Shown in pieces: positions 1 through 11,022 of a stretch of DNA of 64,000 nt. Made by a program: the position numbers and the translations under genes. Within the stretch, counting starts at the first letter, position 1; every line of letters begins with the position of its first letter. Source of the stretch: Cladorhizidae sp. MBARI D1340-BT2 (Eukaryota; Porifera; Demospongiae; Poecilosclerida; Cladorhizidae); contig JAQNBH010000014.1 in the NCBI GenBank assembly GCA_028752905.1, positions 4,228,595-4,292,594 on the forward strand, in the 5' to 3' direction. The notes beneath the pieces were generated by a model. That model ran no database searches. It saw nothing but the letters and a program-made list of their open reading frames with translations, and was not told the DNA's origin.

Positions 1-1195
1 CAGCTACAGCCTCCTTCATGAGTCTGCCAGGGATCAGCTACAGCCTCCTTCATGAGTCAGCCAGGGATCAGCTACATGCTCCTTCATGAGTCAGCCAGGG
101 TGCTACAGCCTCCTTCATGAGTCAGCCAGGGATCAGCTACATGCTCCTTCATGAGTCAGCCAGGGATCAGCTACAGCCTCCTTCATGAGTCTGCCAGGGA
201 TCAGCTACAGCCTCCTTCATGAGTCAGCCAGGGATCAGCTACATGCTCCTTCATGAGTCAGCCAGGGTGCTACAGCCTCCTTCATGAGTCAGCCAGGGAT
301 CAGCTACATGCTCCTTCATGAGTCAGCCAGGGATCAGCTACAGCCTCCTTCATGAGTCAGCCAGGGATCAGCTACAGTGTCCTTCATGAGCCAGCCAGGG
401 ATCAGCTACAGGCTCCTTCATGAGTCAGCCAGGGATCAGCTACATGCTCCTTCATGAGTCAGCCAGGGATCAGCTACAGCCTCCTTCATGAGTCAGCCAG
501 GGATCAGCTACAGTGTCCTTCATGAGCCAGCCAGGGATCAGCTACAGGCTCCTTCATGAGTCAGCCAGGGATCAGCTACAGCCTCCTTCATGAGTCAGCT
601 AGGGATCAGCTACAGGCTCCTTCACGAGTCTGCCAGGGGTCAACTACAGCCTCCTTCATGAGTCAGCCAGGGATCAGCGACAGCCTCCTTCATGAGTCAG
701 CGAGGGATCAGCTACAGCCTCCTTCATGAGTCAGCTAGGGATCAGCTACAGGCTCCTTCATGAGTCTGCCAGGGGTCAACTACAGCCTCCTTCATGAGTC
801 AGCCAGGGATCAGCTACAGCCTCCTTCATGGGTCAGCCAGGGATCAGCTACAGGCTCCTTCATGAGTCTGCCAGGGGTCAACTACAGCCTCCTTCATGAG
901 TCAGCCAGGGATCAGCTGCAGCCTCCTTCATGAGTCAGCCAGGGATCAGCGACAGCCTCCTTCATGAGTCAGCCAGGGATCAGCTACAGCCTCCTTCATG
1001 AGTCAGCCAGGGATCAGCTACAGCCTCCTACATGAGTCAGCCAGGGGTCAGCCACACCCACCTTCATGAGTCAGCCAGGGATCAGCTACAGCCTCCTTCA
1101 TGAGTCAGCAGGGATCAGCTACAGCCTCCTTCATGAGTCAGCCAGGGGTCAGCAACAGCCTCCTTCATGAGTCAGCTAGGGATCAGCTACATCCT
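1..1195. repeat. Minisatellite, 34-base unit
   Basis: About 35 head-to-tail copies of a 34-base unit built around CTCCTTCATGAGTCAGCCAG and GGATCAGCTACA, with point variants and a few shortened units. It runs off the left edge of the window. A single copy of the same motif sits at 9390-9415, inside a second copy of the dispersed element described below, so this array looks like a local expansion of part of that element. No coding sense is seen. Confidence 0.95.
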
Positions 1196-2110
1196 CTTTC
1201 AAGGACTTGGCAAGAGAACTCCAGCACTAGCACAGAGCAGATGTTATTCTAAGCCATGCTTATTGCTAAAAAGTACACACACGTATAATACATAGTTGGC
1301 TGCTTACTTTTGCTAAACATTTTGTTAGAAGATTAGTCATCTGTACCCAGTTCATATTCAGTTGTATAACTTGGCATAGCTTGGGACCAGAGTAAGAGCA
1401 CAAGCTCGCAATGGCCATCTGCACTCAGTTCTTCCTAGAGCATGTGGGCAGGCACCAGGCCTTTGAATGCAACCATGTACATGTATCCATGAGCTGTGGC
1501 TGTGCATTGGAGTCTTCCAGTTGTATATTTATGAATGGCCCTATTCTTCGCAAGTTTTGTGGAGCAGAAAGAGATGGAACCAAACACGCATAAATATGAT
1601 CCTTGAAGATGAATGTCAAGTGCCCCCCCCCCCACACTTTCCACGGTTATTTTGTTGCTGGTTTACTACTCTAGCGAAGGATTCTAGGCATGCTGGGAGT
1701 CTAGGCACATGCCGGGAGTCTAGGCACGTCGGGAGTCTAGGCACGCCGGGAGTCTAGGAATGCCGGGAGTCTAGGCATGCCGGGAGTCTAGGCACATGCC
1801 GGGAGTCTAGGCATGCCGGGAGTCTAGGCACGCCGGGATTCTAGGCACATGCTGGGAGTCTAGGCACGCCGGGAGTCTAGGCACATGCCGGGAGTCTAGG
1901 CATGCCAGGAGTCTATGCATGCCGGGAGTCTAGGCATGCCGGGAGTCTAGGCGTGCTGGGAGTCTTTTCAGAGCAAATAGCAGGCAAACCACAATATAGG
2001 TAGCTAAGAAGCTGCTGGTGTCAGTTTCAGCTGAGATATGGGTTTGGATATTTTGGAGAGCTGGTTGTCACCTGCCATTTGGAAATAGGGGGTCAAACAA
2101 AGATAGGGAG
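1184..2110 (+). mobile_element. Dispersed element, copy A (unclassified)
   Basis: Segments here match 9391-10500 in the same order. These are the CAAGAGAACTC region, GCATGCTTATTGCTAAAA, CTTGAAGATGAA plus GTCAAG, CACACTTT, GAAGGATTC, GGGAGT and a final CTGCCATTT...AAATAGG...TCAAAC block. A third, shorter match lies in reverse at 50505-50610. The element has no visible coding capacity and no clear terminal repeats. In copy A two internal parts have become tandem arrays (1-1195 and 1684-1968). The class is unknown; only the repeat relationship is certain. Confidence 0.65.
1684..1968. repeat. Minisatellite, 17-base unit
   Basis: About 16 copies of GGGAGTCTAGGCATGCC, some with two extra bases (GGCACATGCC). 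It lies inside dispersed element copy A. The corresponding place in copy B (around 10330-10350) has only one related stretch (AAGGCACACAGGGAGT). Confidence 0.9.
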
Positions 2111-2149
2111 TGACACTGCGCTCCCTTATTTAAAAGAGCTGCCCTTTAC

Positions 2150-2688
2150 CTTTAGTGGCCGCAGAATGCTGCTGCCTCATGTGTTTCTGCAGGTACTCGG
2201 TCCACTTGAAGGTCCTCCCGCAGATCCCACAGGGGAAGGGCCGCTCCTCGGAGTGGGTGGACAAGTGCCGCTTGAGTTTGTGCTTGCTGGGGCACTCCCG
2301 CCCACACATGTCACACTTGTAACGAAGCAAAGATCGTCGGGCCACAAAGTCGACTTTGCAGGAAACTGACATGGTAAGGGGTTGGTCAGGAGAGGTGTTT
2401 GGGCTAAGAGAATCCGTTGTTCTATCGTCAGTCTCTCCACTGCTCTTGCTGTGAGTAACAGTATGAAGAGAGCCACCACTACTGCCGCTGCTACTTCTAG
2501 GAGTAGTAGTAGTAATACTGGTGCTATTAGAGGTCGAACTCTGCACTCCATGATAGAGGGGTTGGACTACTACAGCCGAGTTCTGAGCCAAGAACTGCCG
2601 GCATGCTTTGGCTTCGTCAGACATTGGAACTGTGGGTGGATTTGATGGTTCACTTTCAGAGGTCACTTCAATCTTGTTCTCAGATACG
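2150..2688 (-). CDS. C2H2 zinc-finger protein, internal exon
   Basis: One long minus-strand exon encoding a Ser/Thr-rich segment followed by two C2H2 zinc fingers: CDMC-X12-H-X3-H (from RYKCDMCGRE) and CGIC-X12-H-X4-H (from PFPCGICGRTFKWTEY). The linker HSEERPFPC resembles the usual TGEKP-type linker. The predicted acceptor is GTTGCTATAG before 2688 and the predicted donor is AAAG|GTAAAG after 2150, so the exon is internal and both ends of the gene lie elsewhere. It is probably a DNA-binding transcription factor, but two fingers are too few to name the family. A 28-base minisatellite starts about 25 bases upstream of the acceptor, in the preceding intron. Confidence 0.8.
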
Positions 2689-2712
2689 CTATAGCAACTA
2701 TAACAAACAACA

Positions 2713-4545
2713 AGCCACACATACAGTGCTATCAACAAGCAACACATCACACAGTGCTATCAACAAGCAACACATCACACAGTGCTATCAACAAGCAACG
2801 CATCATACAGTGCTATCAACAAGCAACACATCACACAGTGCTATCAACAAGCAACACATCATACAGTGCTATCAACCAGCAACACATCATAGTGCTAACA
2901 ACAAGCAACACATCATACAGTGCTATCAACAAGCAACACATCACACAGTGCTATCAACAAGCAACGCATCATACAGTGCTATCAACAAGCAACACATCAC
3001 ACAGTGCTATCAACAAGCAACACATCATACAGTGCTATCAACCAGCAACACATCATAGTGCTAACAACAAGCAACACATCATACAGTGCTATCAACAAGC
3101 AACACATCATACAGTTCTATCAACAAGCAACACATCATACAGTGCTATCAACAAGCAACATATCATAGTGCTATCAACAAGCAACACATCATACAGTGCT
3201 ATCAACCAGCAACACCTTATACAGTGCTAACAACAAGCAACACATCATACAGTGCTGACAAGAAACACATCATACAGTGCTATCAACAAGCAACACATCA
3301 TACAGTGCTAACAAGCAACACATCATACAGTGCTATCAACAAGCAACACATCATACAGTTCTATCAACAAGCAACACATCATACAGTTCTATCAACAAGC
3401 AACACATCATACAGTGCTATCAACAAGCAACACATCATACAGTTCTATCAACAAGCAACACATCATACAGTTCTATCAACAAGCAACACATCATACAGTG
3501 CTATCAACAAGCAACACCTTATACAGTGCTAACAACAAGCAACACATCATACAGTGCTGACAAGAAACACATCATACAGTGCTATCAACAAGCAACACAT
3601 CATACAGTGCTAACAAGCAACACATCATACAGTGCTATCAACAAGCAACACATCATACAGTTCTATCAACAAGCAACACATCATACAGTGCTATCAACAA
3701 GCAACACATCATACAGTGCTATCAACAAGCAACACATCATACAGTGATATCAACAAGCAACACATCATACAGTGCTATCAACACATCATACAGTGCATCA
3801 ACAAGCAACACATCATACAGTGCTATCAACAAGCAACAAATCATACAGTGCTATCAACAAGCAACACATCATACAGTGCTATCAACAAGCAACACATCGT
3901 ACAGTGCTATCAACAAGCAACACATCACACACACGTCATACAGTGCTAACAAGCAACACATGATAGTGCTATCAACAAGCAACACATCATACAGTGCTAA
4001 CAACAGCAACACGCTATACAGTGCTAACAAGCAACACATCATAGTGCTATCAACAAGCAACAAATCATACAGTGCTATCAACAAGCAACACATCATACAG
4101 TGATATCAACAAGCAACACATCATACAGTGCTATCAACACATCATACAGTGCTATCAACAAGCAACACTTCATACAGTGCTATCAACAAGCAACACATCA
4201 TACAGTTCTATCAACAAGCAACACAGCTAACAAGAAACACATCATACAGTGCTATCAACAAGCAACACATCATACAGTGCTATCAACAAGCAACACATCA
4301 TACAGTTCTATCAACAAGCAACACATCATAAAGTTCTATCAACAAGCAACACATCATACAGTGCTATCAACCAGCAACACATTATACAGTGCTAACAACA
4401 AGAAACACATCATACAGTGCTAACAAGCAACACATCATACAGTGCTAACAACAGCAACACGCCATACAGTGCTAACAAGCAACACATCATAGTGCTATCA
4501 GCAAGCAACACATCAGACAGTGCTATCAACAAGCAACACAGCTAG
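2713..4545. repeat. Minisatellite, 28-base unit
   Basis: About 65 copies of a 28-base unit containing CAGTGCTATCAACAAGCAAC followed by ACATCATA, with shortened variants lacking TATC. A six-unit block is itself duplicated: the GCAACGCATC variant recurs 166 bases apart, at 2795 and 2961. On the minus strand it is the 3' part of the intron before the zinc-finger exon. Confidence 0.95.
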
Positions 4546-4779
4546 TATAACAACATGCCTACTCAGCTGAGCTGTTCCTGACATTGGCATACAATGCCCT
4601 CGAAGTGTTGAGAACACATTCACAGAATGTATACTCAACATTTCATGACTGTATACAGGTACCAGAAATGGGTGGAGCTACAATTCACTATAACAACATG
4701 AAAATGTCCTAAATGTTTTTTGTGGGTAAGACAGACCCATAATCGAGGCAAAAATTAGGAACTTCATGATTCCTTGACA

Positions 4780-5030
4780 CATACTCACACTACTTCACAC
4801 AATGTGACACAGCATGATCACAATCAATTCATACTTCACACTATGTGACAGCATAATCACAACCAACTCATACTTCACACAATGTGACATGGCATGATCA
4901 CAACCAACTCATACTTCACACAATGTGACACGGCATGATCACAACCAACTCATACTTCACACAATGTGACACGGCATGATCACAACCAATTCATACTTTA
5001 CACAATGTGACACAGCATAGCCACAACCGA
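4780..5030. repeat. Minisatellite, about 41-base unit
   Basis: Five to six copies of a 41-base unit with CATACTTCACACAATGTGAC and GGCATGATCACAACCAA. Confidence 0.85.
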
Positions 5031-5201
5031 CTACTGGTTGTTAAGTGAGGTGCTCTAGTAAATGCGGGTTGTTAAGTGAGGTTAGTAAATGCTGGTTGTT
5101 AACTCATTCACTGGTGAAAGCGTATATATACGCCAAAAGCTTTTTTTTAAATCGATCATTGGGTTCAAAAATATCCCAATAAGGTTTAAAAAATAGCTAC
5201 A

Positions 5202-5549
5202 TTGTTGCTCTACTTGCCTACCGAATATAAAGGCTATAGACGTTCAGTAACTAAGGGGAAAATATTAAAAAATGCGGCCCATTCAGAATTCGAGCAGCTT
5301 TTTCACTGCGAACAAGATGTTTGCTCATCTAACCTTGGAGGATTGTGCTTTCTCGACGATGATTTTGGACTCTCTGATGGGGAAAGCAGCAATGAAGAAG
5401 GTGATGGTATCTCATCCTACCTTGGCCAGACCAGTGTTGACCCTGAAGCTCTGCTATCACTCGGCAAAGTAGTCGGGCCGGACTTACTTTCAAGCAAGCC
5501 TAGTGCTCTCATTCGAGCTGACGATTTGGAAGAAGATGAGAGTGCTTAG
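5202..5549 (+). CDS. Unrecognised acidic open frame, possible transposon N-terminus
   Basis: A 115-residue open frame with an acidic middle (FLDDDFGLSDGESSNEEGDG) and an acidic tail (DLEEDESA). A TTAA followed by ACTCATTCACTGG and the palindrome GCGTATATATACGC lies just upstream (5099-5134). This arrangement recalls piggyBac-type elements, which insert at TTAA and encode an acidic N-terminal region. Directly after the stop a 38-base segment is duplicated (5550-5625). Its other frame also encodes an acidic stretch (SDEEGIDCEF), so the frame may have been broken by that duplication. No DDD catalytic domain and no right-hand terminus were found. Family assignment is inference only. Confidence 0.3.
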   Translation: MLLYLPTEYKGYRRSVTKGKILKNAAHSEFEQLFHCEQDVCSSNLGGLCFLDDDFGLSDGESSNEEGDGISSYLGQTSVDPEALLSLGKVVGPDLLSSKPSALIRADDLEEDESA

Positions 5550-5629
5550 CGATGAAGAAGGCATTGACTGTGAATTTATCTGCTTAGCGATGAAGAAGGC
5601 ATTGACTGTGAATTTATCTATAGTTAGCT

Positions 5630-6310
5630 GTGCACTGAGTAAGAAGCATGAACTGCAAAGGCTGTTTTAGTTTCCTTGTTTGTGGGTAGTCCACGAAAAA
5701 ATGTTAATTTTTTCCAGTACCTCTGTGTGTCACAAAGAAGGACTTTTTTTTACAAACATCAAACCATGGAACATCAAACCATGGAACATCAAACCATGGT
5801 AGACTTCACCATGGTAGTTTCCTGAAACTACTCAATCTGTTGTTGTTTGTTGCAATTATTGGGTTCTGCAGGTATTTTCTCTCTCCTCTCTGTTATATTG
5901 TGTCCATATTCATGTGATTCATTGCGATGGTCATGTATTGCGCTAGCATGCATATATGTATTCACACTTCTGAAATGTTATAATTCAGATCAAAATGTCG
6001 AATTATGGTACACATACACATCTGACGTAAAGTAATATGTTTTCATTGTTATGAGGACACATTCCAAACACTCATTCCTGTGATAGGGCACTTCGTTTCA
6101 GAGTCCTGAAACCTATTTCAACATAATTGCCTACGGTATTAGTGTATTCATGATACATTGTGTATTTTTCTTTTCCTTGTAACCTAAAATAACTAAAATA
6201 TCATTTGTGCATGAAGGTGCTTCCAATAAAACCACATCAAAACAAGAATGACCAAGTTCAAATGAGATTCACCTCACTGTGGTATGTTTCTATGGCAACA
6301 AACACTAGCC
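5630..6310. other. Unassigned AT-rich stretch
   Basis: No supported gene. It contains a short triplicated AACATCAAACCATGG motif at 5755-5800, and otherwise single-copy AT-rich sequence up to the next array. Confidence 0.6.
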
Positions 6311-6314
6311 ACAA

Positions 6315-7590
6315 TGTGCTAGTGAAGAGGCACTGTACAGCAGCTAATAGGCAGGTGCTAGTGACTATACAGCAGCTAATAAGCAGGTGCTAGTGAAGAG
6401 GCACTATACAGCAGCTAATAAGCAGGTGCTAGTGAAGAGGCACTGCACAGCTAATAAGCAGGTGCTAGTGAAGAGGCACTATACAGCAGCTAATTAGCAG
6501 GTGCTAATGAAGAGGCACTATACAGCAGCTAATAAGCAGGTGCTAGTGAAGAGGCACTATACTGCAGCTAATAAGCAGGTGCTAGTGAAGAGGCACTATA
6601 CAGCAGCAGGTGCTAGTGAAGAGGCACTATACAGCAGCTAATAAGCAGGTGCTAGTGAAGAGGCACTATACAGCAGCAGGTGCTAGTGAAGAGGCACTAT
6701 ACAGCAGCTAATAAGCAGGTGCTAGTGAAGAGGCACTATACAAGCTAATAAGCAGGTGCTAGTGAAGAGGCACTATACAGCAGCTAATAAGCAGGTGCTA
6801 GTGAAGAGGCACTATACAGCAGCTAATAAGCAGGTGCTAGTGAAGAGGCACTATACAGCAGCTAATAAGCAGGTGCTAGTGAAGAGGCACTATACAGCAG
6901 CTATACAGCAGCTAATAAGCAGGTGCTAGTGAAGAGGCACTATACAGCAGCTAATAAGCAGGTGCCAGTGAAGAGGCACTATACAGCAGCTAATAAGCAG
7001 GTGCCAGTGAAGAGGCACTATACAGCAGCTAATAAGCAGGTGCCAGTGAAGAGGCACTATACAGCAGCTAATAAGCAGGTGCCAGTGAAGAGGCACTGTA
7101 CAGCAGCTAATAAGCAGGTGCCAGTGAAGAGGCACTGTACAGCAGCTAATAAGCAGGTGCCAGTGAAGAGGCACTATACAGCAGCTAATAAGCAGGTGCC
7201 AGTGAAGAGGCACTATACAGCAGCTGCCAGTGAAGAGGCACTGTACAGCAGCTAATAAGCAGGTGCTAGTGAAGAGGCACTGTACAGCAGCTAATAAGCA
7301 GGTGCCAGTGAAGAGGCACTATACAGCAGCTAATAAGCAGGTGCCAGTGAAGAGGCACTATACAGCAGCTAATAAGCAGGTGCCAGTGAAGAGGCACTAT
7401 ACAGCAGCTAATAAGCAGGTGCCAGTGAAGAGGCACTATACAGCAGCTAATAAGCAGGTGCTAGTGAAGAGGCACTATACAGCAGCTAATAAGCAGGTGC
7501 TAGTGAAGAGGCACTATACAGCAGCTAATAAGCAGGTGCTAGTGAAGAGGCACTATACAGCAGCTAATAAGCAGGTGCTAGTGAAGAGGT
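6315..7590. repeat. Minisatellite, 39-base unit
   Basis: About 32 copies of a 39-base unit containing AGCTAATAAGCAGGTGCTAG and TGAAGAGGCACTATACAGC. Because 39 is a multiple of three and the unit has no stop in several frames, both strands show long repetitive open frames. These are not evidence of a gene. An internal block has GTGCCAGTG instead of GTGCTAGTG (6961-7440), a sign of segmental spread within the array. Confidence 0.95.
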
Positions 7591-7938
7591 GGGTGGCCAC
7601 TCTCAAGAGCGTGAAGCCATGACCTCTTTCATGGCAATGTTTCCCCCTCAATTTCCACCAACATTTCCTTCATTATAGTCTTCTGCTACATCCTGTCATG
7701 TGCATAGCACGTGCCATGAAGGGTGTGGTCTCATCACACCATGTGGTGGAGAGCTAACGACATTACCTCATGTCATTGTCATTTCCACAGTAAAAAAAGA
7801 CTATAGCATCTATCTGAAATGTCCAAGGGTTAAAAATATCAAGGTGATGGAGAAAGTTCTTTGAGCTCTATGTCAGGCGAGGATTTGTCGAGAGCATAAC
7901 TCGAAGGGTTGAGAATAAATAAAATATTTTGGGTTTCA

Positions 7939-8316
7939 GAGAGTCACGGAAAGTCATCACACCTGAAGAAACAACTCCTTGTTGCATCCTCCCATCACGC
8001 TGAAGCTGAAGATGAGAAAGAGTTGTTGTATTTGGGGTTAAACCGTCTACAAGCTAAGCTAGCCAGAGGCAGAGTAAAGAAAGGTGTACCGACCTACATG
8101 TTAGGTGCAAACCTATATTCTTCAACCCAACAACTAGGTAGTGGTGGGCCTGCAAGTGAAGCAGCAATGGAACAAGCCTCGGGAGCAGGTCAGGGTTCAT
8201 ATAGGAGAGGGAGAGAGTGTTTGGCATTCCCTTCATCCTTTTCTCTGGCCACCCACAAGAACAAAATGTTTAGGAAAGAAAACAAGATTGTAACCATAGA
8301 GACCACAACCAGTTGA
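7939..8316 (+). CDS. Possible exon of an unrecognised gene
   Basis: An open stretch after a good-looking acceptor (TTTTGGGTTTCAG ending near 7938), with low-complexity-free, charged sequence such as HAEAEDEKELLYLGLNRLQA. It resembles a helical coding exon. A possible donor is AAAG|GTGTAC near 8080. No family is recognised, and the frame ends in the hairpin repeats that start near 8265, so the 3' part is probably not coding. Confidence 0.25.
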   Translation, partial: ESHGKSSHLKKQLLVASSHHAEAEDEKELLYLGLNRLQAKLARGRVKKGVPTYMLGANLYSSTQQLGSGGPASEAAMEQASGAGQGSYRRGRECLAFPSSFSLATHKNKMFRKENKIVTIETTTS

Positions 8317-8668
8317 TGACCCTTTACCATTTAAAATCATATACAACAAAGTGTAATATTGGTGTATACGAGTCATTTAATTAGTTGTGGTCTACAAGAA
8401 AACGAGATTGTAACCACAGAGACCACAAACAGTTGAAGACCCTTTACCATTTAAAATCATATACATATACGGGCAGTGCAATATCGGTGTATATGATAGT
8501 CATTTAATTAGTTGTGGTGGTCTACAAGAAAATGAGATTGTAACCATAGAGACCACAAACAGTTGACGACCCTTTACCATTTAAAATCATATACACCAAT
8601 CATTATACGGGCAGTACAATATTGGTGTATATGATAGTCATTTAATTAGTTGTGGTGGTCTACATGGG
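8265..8668. repeat. Three tandem hairpin-ended repeats of about 120 bases
   Basis: Three copies of a unit that begins GAGACCACAA and ends TTAGTTGTGGTC, so each unit's ends are complementary. Inside are GACCCTTTACCATTTAAAAT and TTGGTGTATA. The units resemble a short inverted-repeat element that has become tandem. Confidence 0.75.
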
Positions 8669-8856
8669 CGAGACTGGTTTCCTTTTTTATCTTTTCTTTT
8701 CTTTTAAAAACAAATAGTTGTAATTATTTTTGTTCGTGGCTCTATTTTTGGGGGTTGCTTAAATGATATTGTGGGCAATGGGGGCTATATTAAGTCAGAG
8801 TTCCAAGTGAGAGCTTCAGGGTCTCCAGGGGTTTTAAATATTCCAACTTGTTTATT

Positions 8857-9012
8857 GTTCTCTATGAACTCTCAGTTGACATAATAACATTATAATAACC
8901 TTCTCGAACTTGAAATTGTATTCTCTCGAAATATTCCTGATGAAGGCTAGAGTGTCTAGTCGAAATGTTGAGAGAATACAATTTGAAGTTGATTATTGAG
9001 GTTACTTTAATG
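8857..9012. mobile_element. MITE-like palindromic element, copy 1
   Basis: Starts TGAACTCTCAGTTGAC. Its two halves are imperfect inverted copies: CTTGAAATTGTATTCTCTCG pairs with GAGAGAATACAATTTGAAG. The apex holds CTGATGA, a 7-pair hairpin and CGAAA. Related copies lie at 22540-22632 and 53911-54012, with a partial copy at 49836-49860 and a more distant one at 36000-36098. It has no coding capacity. Confidence 0.6.
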
Positions 9013-9018
9013 TTGTGT

Positions 9019-9365
9019 ACCGCACATGTTGACACATACCATCTCTGCCATGACCCATTCTCTAGTCTAACTTGACACATACCATCTCTGTCATGACCCA
9101 TTCTCTAGTCTAACTTGACACATACCATCTCTGCCATGACCCATTCTCTAGTCTAACTTGACACATACCATCTCTGTCATGACCCATTCTCTAGTCTAAC
9201 TCGACACATGTCATCTCTGCCATGACCCATTCCTATAAACACTAGTCTAACTTGACACATGTCATCTCTGCCATGACCCACTCCTATAAACACTAGTCTA
9301 ACTTGACACATTTCATCTCTGCCATGACCCACTCCTATAAACACTAGTCTAACTTGACGCCAGTC
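9019..9365. repeat. Minisatellite, about 43-base unit
   Basis: About eight copies of a unit with CTTGACACATACCATCTCTG and CCATGACCCA. The later copies have TCCTATAAACACTAGTCTAA instead of the shorter TTCTCTAGTCTAA. Confidence 0.9.
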
Positions 9366-9747
9366 AGCACATACCATACCTTGCATATTGAGTCAGCCAG
9401 GGATCAGCTACAGCCTCTTCAAGGTCTTGTCAAAGAGAACTCGACAACTAGCCAAACCTAGATGCTATTCTATAGCATGCTTATTGCTAAAATACACACG
9501 CACTATTGCTGTAGAGTTGCTTGCTTTTGCTTGCTTATTGCTACAAGTAAATTATTCCTCAGTAAACCAACTGATGGCTCACTACACTCTCAGCTGCATA
9601 GAACACAGCTCAGCTTGAGGCATGTTCTGGAGAACAACGATATTCACTCAATTCTAATTATAAACGCTACGCGAGCTAGCTTGATTGCATCATCGATGGG
9701 AGGCCTTATAGTCGTGGAATGCATTGCGACATTTGTAGTCTTGTGGT

Positions 9748-10138
9748 AGTAAAGCATTAAGTATTAGTGGATGGCATTAAGTATTAGTGGATGGCATTAA
9801 GTATTAGTGGATGGCATTAAGTATTAGTGGATGGCATTAAGTATTAGTGGACGGCATTAAGTATTAGTGGATGGCATTAAGTATTAGTGGATGGCATTAA
9901 GTATTAATGGATGGCATTAAGTATTAGTGGATGGCATTAAGTATTAGTGGATGGCATTAAGATGGCATTAAGTATTAGTGGATGTCATTAAGTATTAGTG
10001 GATGGCATTAAGATGGCATTAAGTATTAGTGGATGGCATTAAGATGGCATTAAGTATTAGTGGATGGCATTAGGATGGCATTAAGTATTAGTGGATGGCA
10101 TTAAGTATTAGTGGATGGCATTAAGTATTAGTGGATGG
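9748..10138. repeat. Minisatellite, 20-base unit
   Basis: About 20 copies of GTATTAGTGGATGGCATTAA, with some copies shortened to GATGGCATTAA. It lies inside dispersed element copy B. Confidence 0.95.
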
Positions 10139-10435
10139 ACCTGTTGCATGCAAGTATGCAGCGAGATGGACACAAACACACACAGGTAGCCCTTGAAGAT
10201 GAAGGTCAAGGTTCTTTCACACTTTTAGCCCTATGAAGGTCAAGGTTCTTTCACACTTGAGCCCTTGAAGGTGAATTTCACACTTTCTACAGTTCCTTGG
10301 TCAGCTGGCCCATTACTGTACCATAGTGAAGGATTCAAGGCACACAGGGAGTATTTTTGGAGCCAATATCAGCTGAAGCCACTTTAGTAATTATATATAT
10401 ATAAATATATTAAAAAATTAAAATTAAAAATAAAT

Positions 10436-10465
<30 letters not shown>
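10436..10465. repeat. Poly-G run of 30 bases
   Basis: An uninterrupted run of 30 G following an AT-rich stretch. Such runs form G-quadruplexes and are hard to sequence, so the length is uncertain. Confidence 0.9.
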
Positions 10466-10466
<1 letters not shown>

Positions 10467-10794
10467 GTTTCTGTCTGCCATTTTTAAATAGGTTAAACCA
10501 ATGAAGCCCATTTCTGTTGGGGGGATATTCCCCCCCTCCCCGAATCTGGTCTTAGTTTTGCCTACCACACACACACACATACACACAGATGCGTACTTAA
10601 GTATCGTTTTCATTGTTGAAAGACTGCTATTTATCCCCTTAAATTTTTTTAGTGAAGTATTTTCGTGGATAACTTCCACCCCTGAAAACCATCGAAGGAA
10701 ACAATTCCAGCCTGCAGGATTTCCCACAGCCTCTAATGACCACACACAAGCGAAACCTCCAAGGTGTAATTAATGATCATCTGAAGTGGATGGA

Positions 10795-11022
10795 GAGTGG
10801 CCATGATAATATCTCGTGTTACATTACGCTACGCTGGCATTGATAAACAACCCTGTCAGTATCATTAACTTAGGGCCATGATAATATCTCGTGTTACATT
10901 ACGCTACGCTGGCATTGATAAACAACCCTGTCAGTATCATTAACTTAGGGCCATGATAATATCTCCTGTTACATTACGCTACGCTGGCATTGATAACAAC
11001 CCTATCAGTATCATTAACTTAG
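10795..11022. repeat. Three tandem copies of an about 74-base unit
   Basis: Near-identical copies containing GCCATGATAATATCTCGTGT, TACGCTACGCTGGCATTGAT and GTCAGTATCATTAACTTA. A degenerate repeat of AACTGTACCC...CTAATTGTAGCACAC follows to about 11240. Confidence 0.85.

Larger units (their letters stand above)
9391..10500 (+). mobile_element. Dispersed element, copy B
   Basis: Colinear with 1184-2110 (copy A): GCATGCTTATTGCTAAAA, CCCTTGAAGATGAAGGTCAA, GTGAAGGATTCAAGGCACA, GGGAGT, ATATCAGCTGA and CTGCCATTTTTAAATAGG are all present in the same order. It carries a different tandem expansion (9748-10138) and a run of 30 G. No coding capacity is visible. Confidence 0.65.

Noticed and set aside
6923..7622. 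A 13-residue repeat protein (VKRHYTAANKQVP)
   Set aside because: A 39-base minisatellite with both strands open. No start or domain context.
8857..9012. A complete hammerhead ribozyme
   Set aside because: CTGATGA, stem II and GAAA are present, but I could not place the third helix and the UH cleavage site, and there is an extra A before stem II.
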